A stretch of DNA of 64,000 nt from Hoplostethus atlanticus (lineage: Eukaryota > Chordata > Actinopteri > Trachichthyiformes > Trachichthyidae), in the NCBI GenBank assembly GCA_034670405.1, contig JAXDDX010000007.1, positions 5,200,001 to 5,264,000 of the forward strand, given 5' to 3'. Positions 25,308-38,200 of this stretch are shown here, one piece after another (the first letter of the stretch is position 1; every line of letters starts with the position of its first letter). The notes under the pieces are model-generated. The model had not been told where the DNA came from. It searched no databases and saw nothing but the letters and a program-made list of their open reading frames with translations. The translations under genes were made by a program, and so were the position numbers.

Positions 25308-27067
25308 GGTAAAGGTATTCACTATAATTCATACACTATAGTTAAAATATGATCCCACATTAGAGGTTTATGACATTTTCTTGTATGACATTAGCTTGTA
25401 GATATAAGTCCACTTGTATAATTAAAGTTCTATTTGGTAAAAAAAAGCACCTAAAGCTCCCTTTATCGTTGGAGTAATTTTTTTAAGGCTATATTTATTG
25501 GTATTTTTATTTCAATGGGCAGATCTAAGCAACAAAACATTATAAACAAGGAAAGGAAACAAAAGTATGAAAAATTATTAAGTTATTTAACAAATCTGTA
25601 ATAAGTCTCTGATCTGTTTTGAGGTTGTAGGACAGAGTACCCTCTCCCTCCCTGTGTTTTGCAGCAATGATAGCAGCCAAATGGCCAAACTCTTTATGCC
25701 AGTGTTAGCAAAATGATCACAATCTTGATTTGTATAGCCTCGCCAACAACTGTGGGCAAAAAATATGACTTACAATTTATAGATGCATGACAGGTGCAAA
25801 GAGGCTTTATTTTTTGACCAGTATTATTAGGTACACTTTCCACTGATTGCATACAAAAAGCGTTGCATTCTGATTTGGTCATTTGGGTGATACAGCTGCA
25901 CAACCCTTTTGTGAATCAGGGCCACAGTATTACGCCATAATAAATGAATCCAGGGGCAAGATGAATGGTGTTTTTGGAGTGTCATACAGTATGACCGTAC
26001 AGTAGGTCTGGTTCATTTATCTTGAGTGATGTAGTGGTCTTGATCCGTAAAAATACAATGTTGTTTGTTATTGTGGAAAAAGTATAGCCCAGAGTCATGA
26101 AAATGACAGCACTGAACTGACAGCAGCAACTCCTTTGTGAAGTGGAAGATCAAGAGAAAGAGCACTGGTGGCTACCCCGTTTCTGCATCTGATGTATACA
26201 GATCACGGTCAGGCTGTTTTGAGATGTCTGATATGACCTTGTGCCTGTCCACCATTTGAATATAAATACAGATGACTGGCATCGCAAAATACAAGGACGA
26301 AAAAATTCATCTACTGTAGGCTACTCAGCAAAACAGGAAGAGCTGCGACCTCTCTCCCAAGCAGACAACTATGGAAGTCATATAAATAATTCAGTGAGAA
26401 TGAGCGTGGGGAGGTGGATGGAAGGACCCAGTTTGATACATAAAGCATTTGGCACCGGAGTGAACATGGACTGACTGGCAGGAAATCATTCATTTTCTTA
26501 ATATCAGCTAGCCAGCAGGGTGGATTGAGTGCTAAATATTCCCTATGGTTCCCCAATGTATTTATTTATTTATTTTTTATATATACATTCATATATACAG
26601 TATATGCAATGCTGCGGTCCATTTTCTCAGTTAACCCTTGTCCCTGTGAACCGTAATATTTCAGTGAGCCACGTTTTTTTGCTGCTGTGCATTTTTGACC
26701 ACAGGCACTGGAAGCCCCGCAGCCTCTCGGATTAGGGATTCCTCTCACTTGCCTGGTAATTACATGCTGATTTTAACTGTTGTTTTTGAAGAGCCAGCCA
26801 TTCTTAATGAGGCCTAAGTCAATGCCTTAAAGCCTCCAATTGGAGTTCAATCCCTCCTCACTTAACACATTTGCTTCCTGAATTTCAATTCTTATCACTG
26901 ATATGTTCTACTGAACTGTTTTGTTTTTTTTCCCGTTCAGTTGAAGCTACCTTATATAGCGACTTATATCTACAAGCTAATGAATGTTTTAGGAGAAAAT
27001 GTCATAAACCTCTAATGTGGGATCATATTTTAACTATAGTGTATGAATTATAGTAAATACCTTTACC
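25308..27067. mobile_element. Inverted-repeat pair, possible 1.76-kb DNA transposon
   Basis: The left arm (25308-about 25410) and the right arm (about 26961-27067) are inverted copies of over 100 bp at roughly 90% identity by eye. Both begin GGTAAAGGTATT, reading inward, and share CATACACTATAGTTAAAATA. About 1.55 kb separates them, with no transposase-like frame. The repeats read inward from both ends, so one element with terminal inverted repeats is possible. No clean target-site duplication was found, so two solo copies of a MITE in opposite orientation remain an alternative. A CTAT microsatellite starts four bases beyond the right arm. Confidence 0.55.
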
Positions 27068-27070
27068 AAT

Positions 27071-27104
27071 TACTATCTATCTATCTATCTATTTACCTAC
27101 CTAC

Positions 27105-27135
<31 letters not shown>

Positions 27136-27136
27136 C

Positions 27137-27207
<71 letters not shown>

Positions 27208-27309
27208 CCTACCTACCTACCTACCTACCTACCTACCTATCTATCTATCTATCTATCTATCTACCTACCTACCTATCTACCTACCTATCTATCTATCTAT
27301 CTATCTATC
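27071..27309. repeat. Compound (CTAT)n/(CTAC)n microsatellite
   Basis: About 60 tetranucleotide units in which CTAT blocks alternate with CTAC blocks. The Tyr/Leu/Ser/Ile/Pro/Thr frame across it is an artefact. Alternating blocks suggest slippage spread of single C/T variants. Confidence 0.98.
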
Positions 27310-28351
27310 GCCCTGCCCCACCCCAATAAAGGTATTGATTTTTGAGGGGAATTTAATCCATGTTAGATTTTAGTTCCCTGTTTGGAATCCAGCTGTGTGA
27401 CATATTTCTAAGTCTTGTTTCTAAGGCCTGTAGTTGATGTATTTCTAGATCAAGTCTAAAGTAAATCTATTTTAGCCTCTGTTTGGAACACACCTATCAT
27501 TTATGTATTTTGCCCTGATCGAGAACCTTGCTTCAAAACACATTAAGTCAGTGAAGATGACTGAAGAGATCAAGCTGCAGTCCTGAATCTTTTCCCCCCA
27601 TTTGCTATTAGCGTTAGTTCTGTAGATGGGAGTCTCTTGCTGCAGTCCTTTTGAAGCTTTTGGTTGAAGCACCAGCACCTCTTTTCAAGCTTCATACACT
27701 GTAATTCAAAGCACAGGGTTTTTTACTTCAGTGTTTCCAAACTTTGCAGACATAAACATTGTAGAGCTTCCAAATACAATTATACGTTGTCTCATACTTT
27801 ATATCCTTGTCACAACATTGTTTCAGAATAAAAAAACATATCTTCCAATTACATGTCTTTGTGTTTGGTTCACAAAAACCTAATAGATTTGATTCGTTTA
27901 GACTTTGAAAAACATAATGGTGTTATTTAAGTAATAGTCTAAACTTTTGTCATACAAATAAATGTTTTGCTACTTTCTAGCGCCGATTGATATGAAAAAA
28001 AAATAGTAATTCCACCTATACCCAGTTTATGAAAACGTTTGCTGTTCTAAACACTTATTAGTGGGTAGGTCTTCTCTGCTGCACAGGAAGTAAAGTATTT
28101 TACGTTTCCGGCCGCATGAGTAGCGGTAGCCATCATGGCTATACAGGCAAAGAAAAGAAGAACAGAAACTCCATAACTCAGAGAAAGGCAACATGTTAAC
28201 ATATTAAACATGTTTGATATATTTATGCAGTGTAGATGTTACCATCTTTGGCACCAGCTGAATTTCTGACGTGTATTATGTAGTTGCGTCACTAGTCTCA
28301 GTAGAGAGTTTGTTTGGGGGTGAGGGAGCTACTAGCTAGCTAGTACTGGTG

Positions 28352-28475
28352 ACACTGTTGCAAAGATCAAGAAAAACAAGAATTTTGTGGATTATCACTT
28401 GCATTATTATTATTTTGTGGATTATCACACTGTTGCAAAGATCAAGAAAAACAAGAATTTTGTGGATTATCACTT
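28352..28475. repeat. Tandem duplication, 75-bp period
   Basis: A segment beginning ACACTGTTGCAAAGATCAAG recurs exactly 75 bp downstream (28352 and 28427) with about 49 bp identical. A partial third copy of its TTTTGTGGATTATCAC part lies between (28413-28428). Confidence 0.95.
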
Positions 28476-28883
28476 CAAAGTGTTTCCATTTCAGAATATG
28501 GCTTAGAAAGACATTATTTTGGTTGTGACCATATGCTGGCAAAAAGCGATACTGCACACTGCATTAACTTTCAGCTAAAGGTTAGCACAGCTACCTCCAA
28601 CCACCTGAAATAAAAGTAAAATATCTCTATTTGAAGGATAATAGGCAATTTGATAGCAACCAATCACGTGACAGATAATAATGGATAATAATCATTGCAA
28701 AAGTGTGAGATATATATTTATCTTTAGATTTTTCTGTTTAAACCTTAAATGTTGGTTTCTTAGCTTTTAGCCGATACCAGTTTATTTTCTGAATGTAACT
28801 ACTATATTTGTTGGGTAAAACTATTGTACACTTGATGTAATAACTGCGATAATACAATGACCTCACATGTAAGCTTGCAAGAA

Positions 28884-28935
<52 letters not shown>
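28884..28935. repeat. (CT)n(GT)n compound microsatellite
   Basis: About 10 CT units run directly into 16 GT units. Confidence 0.96.
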
Positions 28936-28936
<1 letters not shown>

Positions 28937-29603
28937 AGAGGGCCGAGGAGGTGTGTCTTTGAAGCCAAGTCTTGACAGAGCCAGGACTGTTGCAGTAGCT
29001 ACTTGACCCAACATACACTAGTGTATATCAAATGCCAATTAGCTGCAAATTAGTGAATTCATCACCTTGCTTGTAATTTTTTAAAAATTTGGCTGTGAGA
29101 TATGGATTTGGGGGTTTTATGTTTCATTTGTCTTAATTAATGTCTACACTGCCATCTCAGCCTGAGCCAGATAAGCTGAATTGATCCATGTGTTGACACA
29201 TTACTTCTGATTGGTGGAGCTGACTACAGGCCCATAATGCCATCGATGTGACAGGAACAAGCTACAGTTGAATGGCTGTGAGAGCATGGAAGCAACAACA
29301 AATGAACATGTCACCCCTGTGGATGACGCAGGCACCCCTTGGGCCAATCAGTAACAAGATGCATCATCCCTCCAAATTTCATCGAAATTGAATTATAGCA
29401 TCCCATCAGGCCAATTAGTGTAATGTTTATAAACACCAGAACACAGTGCCAAAATGCATCATCCCTGCAAGTTTCTTCAATATCAGACCAGTGGTATCTT
29501 AAATATCGCCTGAGATATCAGGTTGGACACCCCCCCACCCACGCACCTGCAGCACAGTTGTAAAAGGGGTTGGATTCAGTGGTAGGGGCTGGCATCAGTT
29601 ATG

Positions 29604-29638
29604 GCCAATCAAATCAGCTCCTCTCAGTCCCTATAAAA
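29604..29638 (+). promoter_or_regulatory. CCAAT and TATA-like pair
   Basis: GGCCAATCAAATCAG is followed about 20 bp later by CCTATAAAAAG, the order of a classical pol II core promoter, although the spacing is short for a CCAAT/TATA pair. No supported coding exon follows. It may belong to an unrecognised repeat, since 29180-29540 has repeated 'atgcatcatccct' words (29359 and 29455). Confidence 0.25.
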
Positions 29639-31399
29639 AGTAGTGACGAGACTGCCCAGACTGGCTGCACCAAAAAAAAAAAAGGAAGCTGTGCAGAATA
29701 GCGACTTATGGCCAGTTTGGTGTGCATAAAACTACCTAAAGAGGTTTGTGTACCTATTTCGCAAGAGCATGGTGCTAGTTGTGCAAAATGTCATCAAGGT
29801 TCCCACATTGGATGAGGATGTGCGTAATTGCACGGTGCTTCGAAAATGTACACTGCATCCGTCATATTATAGCTGTAGATGGAACGCACACACCTGTTCT
29901 GTTCTGTTCTGCCTATGGATGGCTATAAGGATTTGGGGTGGCCCTCATACATCCTGCAAGCAGTTATGGATGACAGATATTGGTGGGAATCACCCCTTAA
30001 TCTAGCCCCCTCGACTACAGTTCCCTTCTACGTCAACTGCAATTATGCTTATTTCAATTAAGAGCATAATTGCATTATGTGTGGTGTGTATATGGGCCTT
30101 ACTCGCATTATTGTTTTTACTGTATTATAATCACATTTTTGACGTGCATGTGGCTACTGGTTGAAGAATCTATATCAAAAGCTGTCAGCTACAGGGAAGG
30201 GAACGCTGCTTTGTTTTCCAATTCACTTTCAGATTTACTCTTGAACGCTAAGGGAAAAATATTGTCTCAAAGACGGAACTGACTTTTCACTTATAATTGC
30301 GCTTAAACTTTTTTGCTGATACGACACTTAAGTGGAGTGAAGGAGAGAGTAGAGACAGATTAAGGGAATCCTCCGGGCTGAAACACACACAAAACCCTTC
30401 TCTTCCTCTCAGGACAGGCCTGCATTTGTGTGTATGTGTGTGTGTAAAATTGCACTGGTTACTTTGACCAAAGAAAATATATTTTTTTTAAATGGAGCAA
30501 ACTCTATTTTCAGTATCTCTAACTTCGCACTGCTATGGATTTCCCTTAACATTAATGACTCCGTAAAGCTCAAGTATTTAAAGCATTGCAAAGCACTAAG
30601 GCATGCAAGCAGCGCACGCCCTGTAGCCATTATTACGATGGAGCTACTTGTACTTGTTCTCCATTTGGACTTGAGGATCCTCTGAGGTTGTTTGATGCCT
30701 TCAGGCAACTTCTCGCTCCCCAACCGCTCTCCACTACTCTTCTCTTCCGCTAGGTTTGCAGGTAATATAATAAGACAGGAACAAAACCTGCTCCATCTAC
30801 TCACAGCATGTATAGACTCAGTTGCACAGATAATATCCACATGCACGCCCGCGCACACACACACAAACACACACACAATATCAATGCCTCCAGATATCAA
30901 GTCAAAAGCACCCAGAGAGTTAATTATAACAGAGTTTATACGGTTGAAAATCAAGGGTGAAACGGGGGGAGAGGAATCTCAAAGCAAAGCTGATTTTTAC
31001 TTTGTAGCAGAGCAGAATTGTCCACAGCCCTCTTGTATAAGTATTATTTTCAATGGCTGCCCCATTTTCACCATTCATATCCCTGTTTTGAAGGGACTGA
31101 CACATGCAATGAAGGTCTTCTTTAAAGAATCTTTTATTGTATGTGATAGGGCTACACACATCATCACTGGTGAACATCTGCTTTTCTGTCATCTACTGTT
31201 CTTAACAAAAACAAGACTTGAAGAGGAAATGACCACAGCAGAAATGAAAGTTGAGATAAACTTAGAAAATGTCTTAGAGAGCAGCGGGCCAAAGTGCTTC
31301 ATCAATTATGGAGGTGGCCGATGCAGCCTGAGGTACAGCAGCCAGTGAAGCAGCAACAGCAATAAGAGACAGCTTTCCTTACTTTCCCACGATCTATTG

Positions 31400-31640
31400 C
31401 TCTCATTATCTAGCGCCGTGGAGGTTAACGACACCAAAACAACACCGCAAGCCATTATTATTCAATTAATGTGGCCAACTGTGACACTGTTGTTGGCTAT
31501 AGTGTTTGTTTAAGGCCGTTAAAACATGTCATTGGGAATCAATTACATTTAGTGATAAGAACAGCAAGGGTGTTTGTTTAATTGTGTGCCCCTACATCAT
31601 CGTCTAGGTACATTAGTAGGCAGCGTGGTTGGGACATTTT
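31400..31640. promoter_or_regulatory. Candidate conserved non-coding element
   Basis: Complex AT-rich block with CAAGCCATTATTATTCAATT, GGGAATCAATTACATTTAG and TTGTTTAATTG cores, and no open frame. The texture resembles a developmental enhancer; constraint is not shown here. Confidence 0.35.
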
Positions 31641-33876
31641 GTTAATTCAAGAACACAAGCCAACGATACCGGACTGTCTAAGTCTCCTGTATCTCGAAAT
31701 ACTTTCAACTCCATTTAATATCCGCTAGGTATGTTATTCTTGGCATTCCAGAAGAGTGCACAAAATAGTCGCGGACAGTGTCCTTGGTTTTATACTCAAG
31801 GCTTTTTTTTAGACTCTTTTTAGCTTTGCATCTTCCCGTCGAAGGAGGCATTTTTCTGTTGATTGTAGTTTTGTAGCAGGACAAGACTTTATTCTTTTTT
31901 CAGAAGGTGGGGATACTTGTCATGCTGGGCATCAATCATGCAGCGTCTCTGGAGGTGGTGGCTTGAGAAATACTGAAGGTCAAGGGCATTTTGTTTTTGA
32001 GACCAGGGTAACTGCTGTCCTGAGCCTGTAGAATAAAAGTGCTGGAGATATTGACAGCATACTATATTACTGGCCTTTCTTTCAAATTGGTATTGTTGCG
32101 CATTGTTACCTCAGCCATACACTGTGTTTACTGTATGTTCCAGTTATCAAACATCCATAAAACAGAGTTTGGACATCTCAAATAAAATATGAACTTACTA
32201 AAAATAGAACTGTACTACCTGTCCATAACATCAAACTTTCTCTGTGATAATACAGCAGCTACACTATTGCTATTTTTCTTAACTTGTGGAGTTTTTCTTG
32301 CCCTGGAATGTCCCCGCATCAGCCTCTCCTGCTGCGCAAGCACTGCACCATTCCCCCAGTTAGGTGGTGTTGTCTGTGTGAGCCTCCTGATCAAAGCTTC
32401 AGCACAATGAGGCTCAACACAGCAGGGTCAGATCCTCTCTCCCCAGCTCTAACGAGACTGAGAATGTGAGGAAATATAGTAACTTTGTAGTAGGAGTTAC
32501 TGTCAATACCTTGACACAGAAATGTGTTACAGATTGTAATGCGCACACATGCTCGTGCACATTATTTGAAGTGGCATGATTGTGTTTTCAAAACGGTTGA
32601 GATTGAAAATGGGATATTTGAAAGTGTGTATATGTCTGTGATTGCTGTAAGCGTGTGCACATTATGTACATTTTATGGTATGTTAGAGGACATCAGTGGT
32701 TCCTTGAGCTCATTGACTTGACTTGCCTGGTCCCGTTGTAAATCTTTGATGAAATTTCCTTTGTTAGAAATTAATTATGTTTCATGCATGTTGGCCCTGT
32801 TTGGGGAGTCCCAAAGCTTCACATTCAATTCATTTTGAGGCAGCAGATTGAATTTAACACAAATTAAGACAATAAGCCGAGCAAAACCAATCAAACATAG
32901 GCTCTAAATAGGCCTGATAAATGAGAACTGTGTTTTACATCACACAAATGCATCTGTTGAGGGGGAATCTGACAGCTTCATAAATCAATAATTCAATCTA
33001 GGTTAGAAGAGTTATGCCAGGAGACTGAAATGAGAAAGTTCCTTCAAGAAAGCACCCTTTATTTGAGCTGCTTGAGAGTGGTGGGACTACTGCTCTCTGG
33101 TTATTCAAATGTTATGAAAAGCAAAAATGACTGCAGGAAATGTTCTTTTTCATTTGCATCGTCTCTTCTAGAAGGATGATTTCAAATTTTCACTCTGTTG
33201 GCTTTTCCTTGGCATGAAGTGGAAGATACCAAATATTTCCCTCAAGTCCATTACAGTTTTGACTATGAGAAAAATATAATCCAGATGCCAACTTTCAGAA
33301 CAAGTCCTATAAAAGTGATTGGGCTGTCTCAGTCTTGTCTTCGCAGAAAGCTTTTAACCCTGGTGATTAGCCTCTGTCAGCTCCCTCAAGTCCTCCTGTG
33401 ACACCTCTTTGGACTTTTTATCTCCCCTTTGTTGCTTTTCATTCTGGACGCCTGGAGAAAATCATCATTAGCTTTAGTCTTATCTGCTCTTTATTTTACC
33501 CCTGTGATGACCCTTGTCGCTGGGATTTGGCTGATAATGATTGGTGCAGCAGTGTTGGCTTAATGGCTTCTCTTTATCTTCAAAGGCTTTGATTCCTCAT
33601 TGTTGTTGCTTAGCAGACAATTAAGGGGTAAAGGCCTTATTGGCTGATGGATTTCTGTGAGGGTTTTTTTTTTTAAAGTACATTGCTGAACCACAGCCCT
33701 GGCTAAAAAAAATGTATGCAGCACAAAATGTGACTTAAAGTAACTTGATGTGTTATATGTATATAAACAAATATCATATCTTATCTTGGTTGTATATGTT
33801 TTGAAGATATATACTCATTAGACATTTTATTGGGTACATTGAAAGGTACACATACTAGTTCCATGTGGATGTTATT

Positions 33877-34301
33877 TATGGAAGCAAATAAGTGACATTT
33901 ATATTTAAACACCACTGAATTCATAACATTGAAATATTTGACTTTGAAAACCATGTACCTGAATTTATTGGTTTTGAATTCACTTCTTCAAAATTCAAAT
34001 ATGACATTTCAAGTTTTGCAATTTCAACTAAACTCAATTTCACATTGTTGCCAAGTTTCACATATTCAAAACCTATATTCAGGTTGCTCAAATCGAGTGG
34101 TCAAATTCAGATCCAAAAATTCAAGTTAAGAAAATTAGAACATCCGGGCTACCAAGGACAGGCAATCGAGTCTGACTGCAATCGAACCGACTTCTGGCCT
34201 GAATTCAAAACCAATAAATTCAGGCACATGGTTTTCAAAGTAAAATATTTCAACGTTAAGAATTCAGTGGTGTATATAAATGTCACTTATTTGCTTCCAT
34301 A
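33877..34301. mobile_element. 425-bp MITE with long terminal inverted repeats and 6-bp target duplication
   Basis: The ends are inverted copies over about 110 bp. Both read TATGGAAGCAAATAAGTGAC inward, then continue through CACCACTGAATTC and TGAATTTATTGGTTTTGAAT with few mismatches. GTTATT flanks both sides (33871-33876 and 34302-34307), a 6-bp target-site duplication. The interior (about 200 bp) carries no coding frame of note, so it is non-autonomous. TA-starting, TA-ending termini with 6-bp duplications fit what I recall of the IS3EU superfamily; the assignment is tentative because no transposase is present. Confidence 0.8.
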
Positions 34302-34307
34302 GTTATT

Positions 34308-35059
34308 AAGCTATTTCTGTCCTGCCTGTTCACTCAGGCATTCCTCAACCTTTATCATGAACAAGCTCCTTTTGCCCATAGACCATTATCTGTGAACACC
34401 AATGAGCACACCACACTCAAAGTGACTCCCGTTTCGCCATTTCCCATTTCCCATAACATAACATAACATCCACTTACACAGTAACTGGATCTCTCAATCC
34501 CACCCTCCCTCATATAGCAAATAAAAGCCACATGCCCCAGTGTCTGCAGGAATGATCCATTTTTTTAATAAACTGGCAACTGTACACCGTGTATACAGCA
34601 TACATATGTCAGTTGCAGGGTATAGTCTCCCTATATATGCATTTTACAGTTGGTTTACTTAAATAAATTGTCCTTTCTAATGAGTGACCACACAGTGTAC
34701 TAAAACATCTTGCAAGGAACAAAGTTGCTTTACTAATTACAGTCCTAATTAGGTAGAGTAGGCAACTTAATGGGCGCTGTGTATACTTGGCTGGAGCTTG
34801 TCATGTCTCAGCGGATGCTAATAGACTTTAATGTCCTTGATATGTTGATACCACGGCGCTTGTTAATAAGATGCATGCATGCTACTGTGCTTTCTTCTTT
34901 TAAGAAATAATAATCTCTGTCTCTGAGGTCACAACTCAACATGTTCTGAAGGACTTGGGTTTTATCTAGGCCAAAATGAAGCCATCAGTACGCTTGAAGT
35001 CTGTTTCATCATGTAGTAGTCTTGGATGTTCTGTGCAATGAGAGGGAGAAAAAGAAAGG
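34308..35059. other. Non-coding stretch with a possible conserved block
   Basis: 34720-34860 is complex sequence with TACTAATTACAGTCCTAATT and CTTAATGGGC cores and may be regulatory. No exon was seen. Confidence 0.45.
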
Positions 35060-35227
35060 GCCTTTTCTTAAAATCTACGTACGTTTTTCATATTTGTGTG
35101 CGTTAGAAAATACCAACGTGGGATTCATGAAACATGCGGGAAACCTCGATTTGTCTATTAGAGGTGTATTAGATGATGAATGTCGTTCATTGAATCTGAT
35201 CTTACGCACGTTTTGTGAATGAGGCCC
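35060..35227 (-). mobile_element. Fragment of a teleost dispersed repeat (GGCCTCAT end)
   Basis: On the minus strand the segment starts GGCCTCATTCACAAAACG and continues TGCGTAAGATCAG. It has the character of a dispersed teleost element whose ends read 'ggcctcat(g/t)tacaaa'. A second end of the same type starts at 40469 on the + strand (GGCCTCATGTACAAAACG). The other end of this copy was not found. It may be a DNA-transposon derivative; the family is not identified. Confidence 0.5.
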
Positions 35228-38200
35228 AATGAATTGCTGTTTACAGTTCATTGTATGAGCTGGTTTTCCAAAGCATTCATAGTCTTTAGTAAGCTTTTGT
35301 TTGCTTTACTTCCCAAAGTGCTAAAGTACTGGTGAGCTAAAACCATAAAGAAGAATTACGATTCATCATTTTTAATTGTTTCTTTTGAAAGAAAAGAAAA
35401 GAAAAGGACACAAAAGAAAAGAAAACACAAACAGATCTAAGAAGAGATGTGGGTAAGACACAGTGCATTGTGCTGCACTGCCGTTAATAAGTATTTCCCC
35501 ATTAGGGCTGTGAGTTAGGTCTGGTAAGCTAGAGCTAAGCTCCTCCGTGGAGAGGGGGGACTGGCCTGGGTTCTCTGGCTAGCTGGGGAAACCCTCTGGT
35601 CCTCGTTCATTAGACCAGTCAGTCAAGAGGCTGTCAGGAGGGTTTGCAGCCTGGAAAAAGACCCATACTGTGTCTAACTGCCCCACTATTGCTCACTCAT
35701 GGAAAAAGATTTTGTTATGAAATGCTGACTGACTCTCTGTGTGTAGCAATGCAGCATGCGCAGGTGTAGTGTGAAAAGGGACAAAAAGGGAGAGAAAGAG
35801 TCAGAACAATACAAGAGACGGAACATAAATGTGCGAGTCTGAAAGAAAGTTAAAAGAATAAGTTGCTTCTGATGCTCCAGTTGAAGGAGAACCTCCCCGG
35901 GCTTGTTGCCCACGCCATGCTTCAAGGGCTCCATCAAACTGCAATTGTTTGATGCCTTTTTCTGTTAGTGTGTGTGTGTGTGTGCGTCTGTGTTTTAAGC
36001 CCATTGTTCAAAAGATGAGATGCGTAGTCATTGCAAGATCAGCTGAGAGTGATTTATAGTTCTGCTGCTATTGCATGTACCCAAATAAAAGCTGACATTT
36101 CACCTACTACATGGCTTAAGACAATTTAATTTGCGCGAGGGCGAGCGATCTACTCTCGGGAATGCATGTAAATGCATTTCTCTATCTCTCTATTTCCTGT
36201 GTAAGTTTGAAAATGCGTGAGCGTATGTCTGTGCAGTATGTGTGAGCATTTGTGTGTGTAGGTGTGTGTTTGATGTAACTTCTGATAACACAGCGAGGTA
36301 CAGTATCTCAGCCTATGGGACGAGAGCACTCTCTAGCAATCCAACATGGAAGCTCCTATTGCGCCCCATCTGTCACAGACAGACCAGTCACGGCTGTGAC
36401 AGGGGAGTCCCACCTCCCCTAGAGATACAGGTACGACATTCTCAAGCATGATTTCTTCCTTGTGCACTGCAAGGGGAGAAACGTGGTGTGATACCTCACT
36501 GTGTTCAGAGTAGAGTAGTTCAGAGTAGTTTTCTTCCCAAGCAGCCTATAGGAGTTACATAGACAGCTTCCATATTGCACTGTGGTTTCTGAAGCCGCCC
36601 CTCTGCCATCACAAACACCAAGGGAAATGAATATACAGGGGCCATGATAGAGGACCTGCAACAGTTGGTGCACATATGTCAAAAAGCACCATCATGTAGC
36701 ACCAACGCTGAGGACTGTATGAGCCAATGAAAGAGAAGCAGTCTGTAAGATATGACCAAAAATATGCAGCAAAGCCCAGCTTGCTCTCACACAGATGTCC
36801 TGGACAGAAACCCCAAAGAAACAAAGCTCATTCCACTCAGGCCGTGCCTTGAGTGGAATGAGCCCTAATGAGGCCATATCCCCTTGCTCCCATTATCCAG
36901 TACTACAGCCTCCTGTATCCAGTGGGGAGAGGCACTGATAAGAATCGGGCTTACCTGTCTGAGGTCCTGCCCTTAAATTCCCTTCTCCTGTCTACCTATA
37001 TGCGTGAAGCGTGTACTTGGCAAAAGGAATATAGCCTTCACTCCTCTGAAGAGAAGGAAACTCCGATACAGAGCGCTGATCTGGTATGTTTTGGTTCTGA
37101 TCACCGCACCTTTCAATCACATGCCATGAGTGTGTAAATGTGGTGCTAGCACTCTGGATCCTCTCCACCACCTTAGGAGGTACACTTGCAACAGTCACAT
37201 TTATCTCACAATTCAAGCCCACAGAGCCAGGGTGGTAAAGGTCTCCGTGTAGTATTTTTGTCTTTAAGTAAAGAGGGTTGTTTTCATTTTGAGTTTGTAT
37301 TGAAAATAAAACTGATTGTGACATATAGTGATTGGATTGTAGTGTCAGCTGTATCAGTCATCATAGAAGAACTTGTCAGGAAATAGTCAATTTGTGAAAA
37401 TGATGGTGGACAGGTGAGAAGTGCAATGGGTGTAGCCAGGGCTTCCCAAACAAAAGCTGGATTTTCTAGTGTTTCCCTGGCCATTGCGGTGATATCATCA
37501 TGAGGCACAGCTAGTGTTCCCTCACTCTGGTGAGGGTGAAGAAAATGAGAACGTTGTACCTGTGATCCAAAGCGGTATATATGGGAGGCGGGGCTAGCCT
37601 GGGCTAGAGTGCTCTCCTACCTAGGTTGAGATGCCGAACAAAGTTACAAAGAGAACTTTTAAAACTATTAACACTTTATTTTCGCTCGCCATCATTTATA
37701 GACTCAATAGTTACCAAGTTTGATTCTTCCCCCTTATACGCCCCTTGCTCTCTGAGTTTAGTCAGGCTGCAGTGTCTGACAGTGTAGTACTGCTATGATG
37801 ATCATTTTGACACTCTTTGTTGTATGAGTTATTAATTGCATGGGAGATACATGATGTTGCCTTGGGGGGTGGGTTGATTCATTGTTGCAGTGGAATGGGT
37901 AAATCCTGTAGTTGCGTGTGATGTCTGTAGAAGAGATTGCAACATGACGAGTCGCTCTGCGCTTCTTCTAGGCTAATTAAGACGAGGCAATCAAAGCCCA
38001 CATGGGTCTGACTTTTATTATTTGGCCTGACAGCACCGGATTAAAAACATATTTCAAATGTTGTCGGCCCTCTACCGCTGAGCAGGGAGACGGCAATTTC
38101 CCGGCACACTCACATTGCTATATCTGTACTGATGTGCTCAGGAGTAAATGGAACTCTCCTGTGAACACACTCGCTGCCTCTACCAGCTCAATTATCCATG

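Larger units (their letters stand above)
27310..33870. other. Non-coding stretch with local duplications
   Basis: No supported exon. It holds a 75-bp tandem duplication (28352-28475), a (CT)n(GT)n run (28884-28935), a CCAAT/TATA-like pair (29604-29638) and a block that reads like a conserved element (31400-31640). The two long overlapping frames at 30409-31348 lie on opposite strands, show no domain, and one crosses a CA run. Confidence 0.55.

Noticed and set aside
27071-27309. CRISPR-like regular repetition
   Set aside because: Repeat unit is 4 bp with no spacers; a microsatellite in a vertebrate genome.
27043-27345. Repeat protein of Tyr-Leu-Ser-Ile/Tyr-Leu-Pro-Thr units
   Set aside because: Direct translation of the CTAT/CTAC microsatellite.
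30409-30954. 181-codon - strand open frame
   Set aside because: Antisense to the frame above, ends in a low-complexity Cys/Val run from GT repeats, no recognised domain.
30692-31348. 218-codon + strand open frame
   Set aside because: Crosses a CA-rich run, overlaps a 181-codon antisense frame, and has no domain. Composition looks like translated non-coding DNA.
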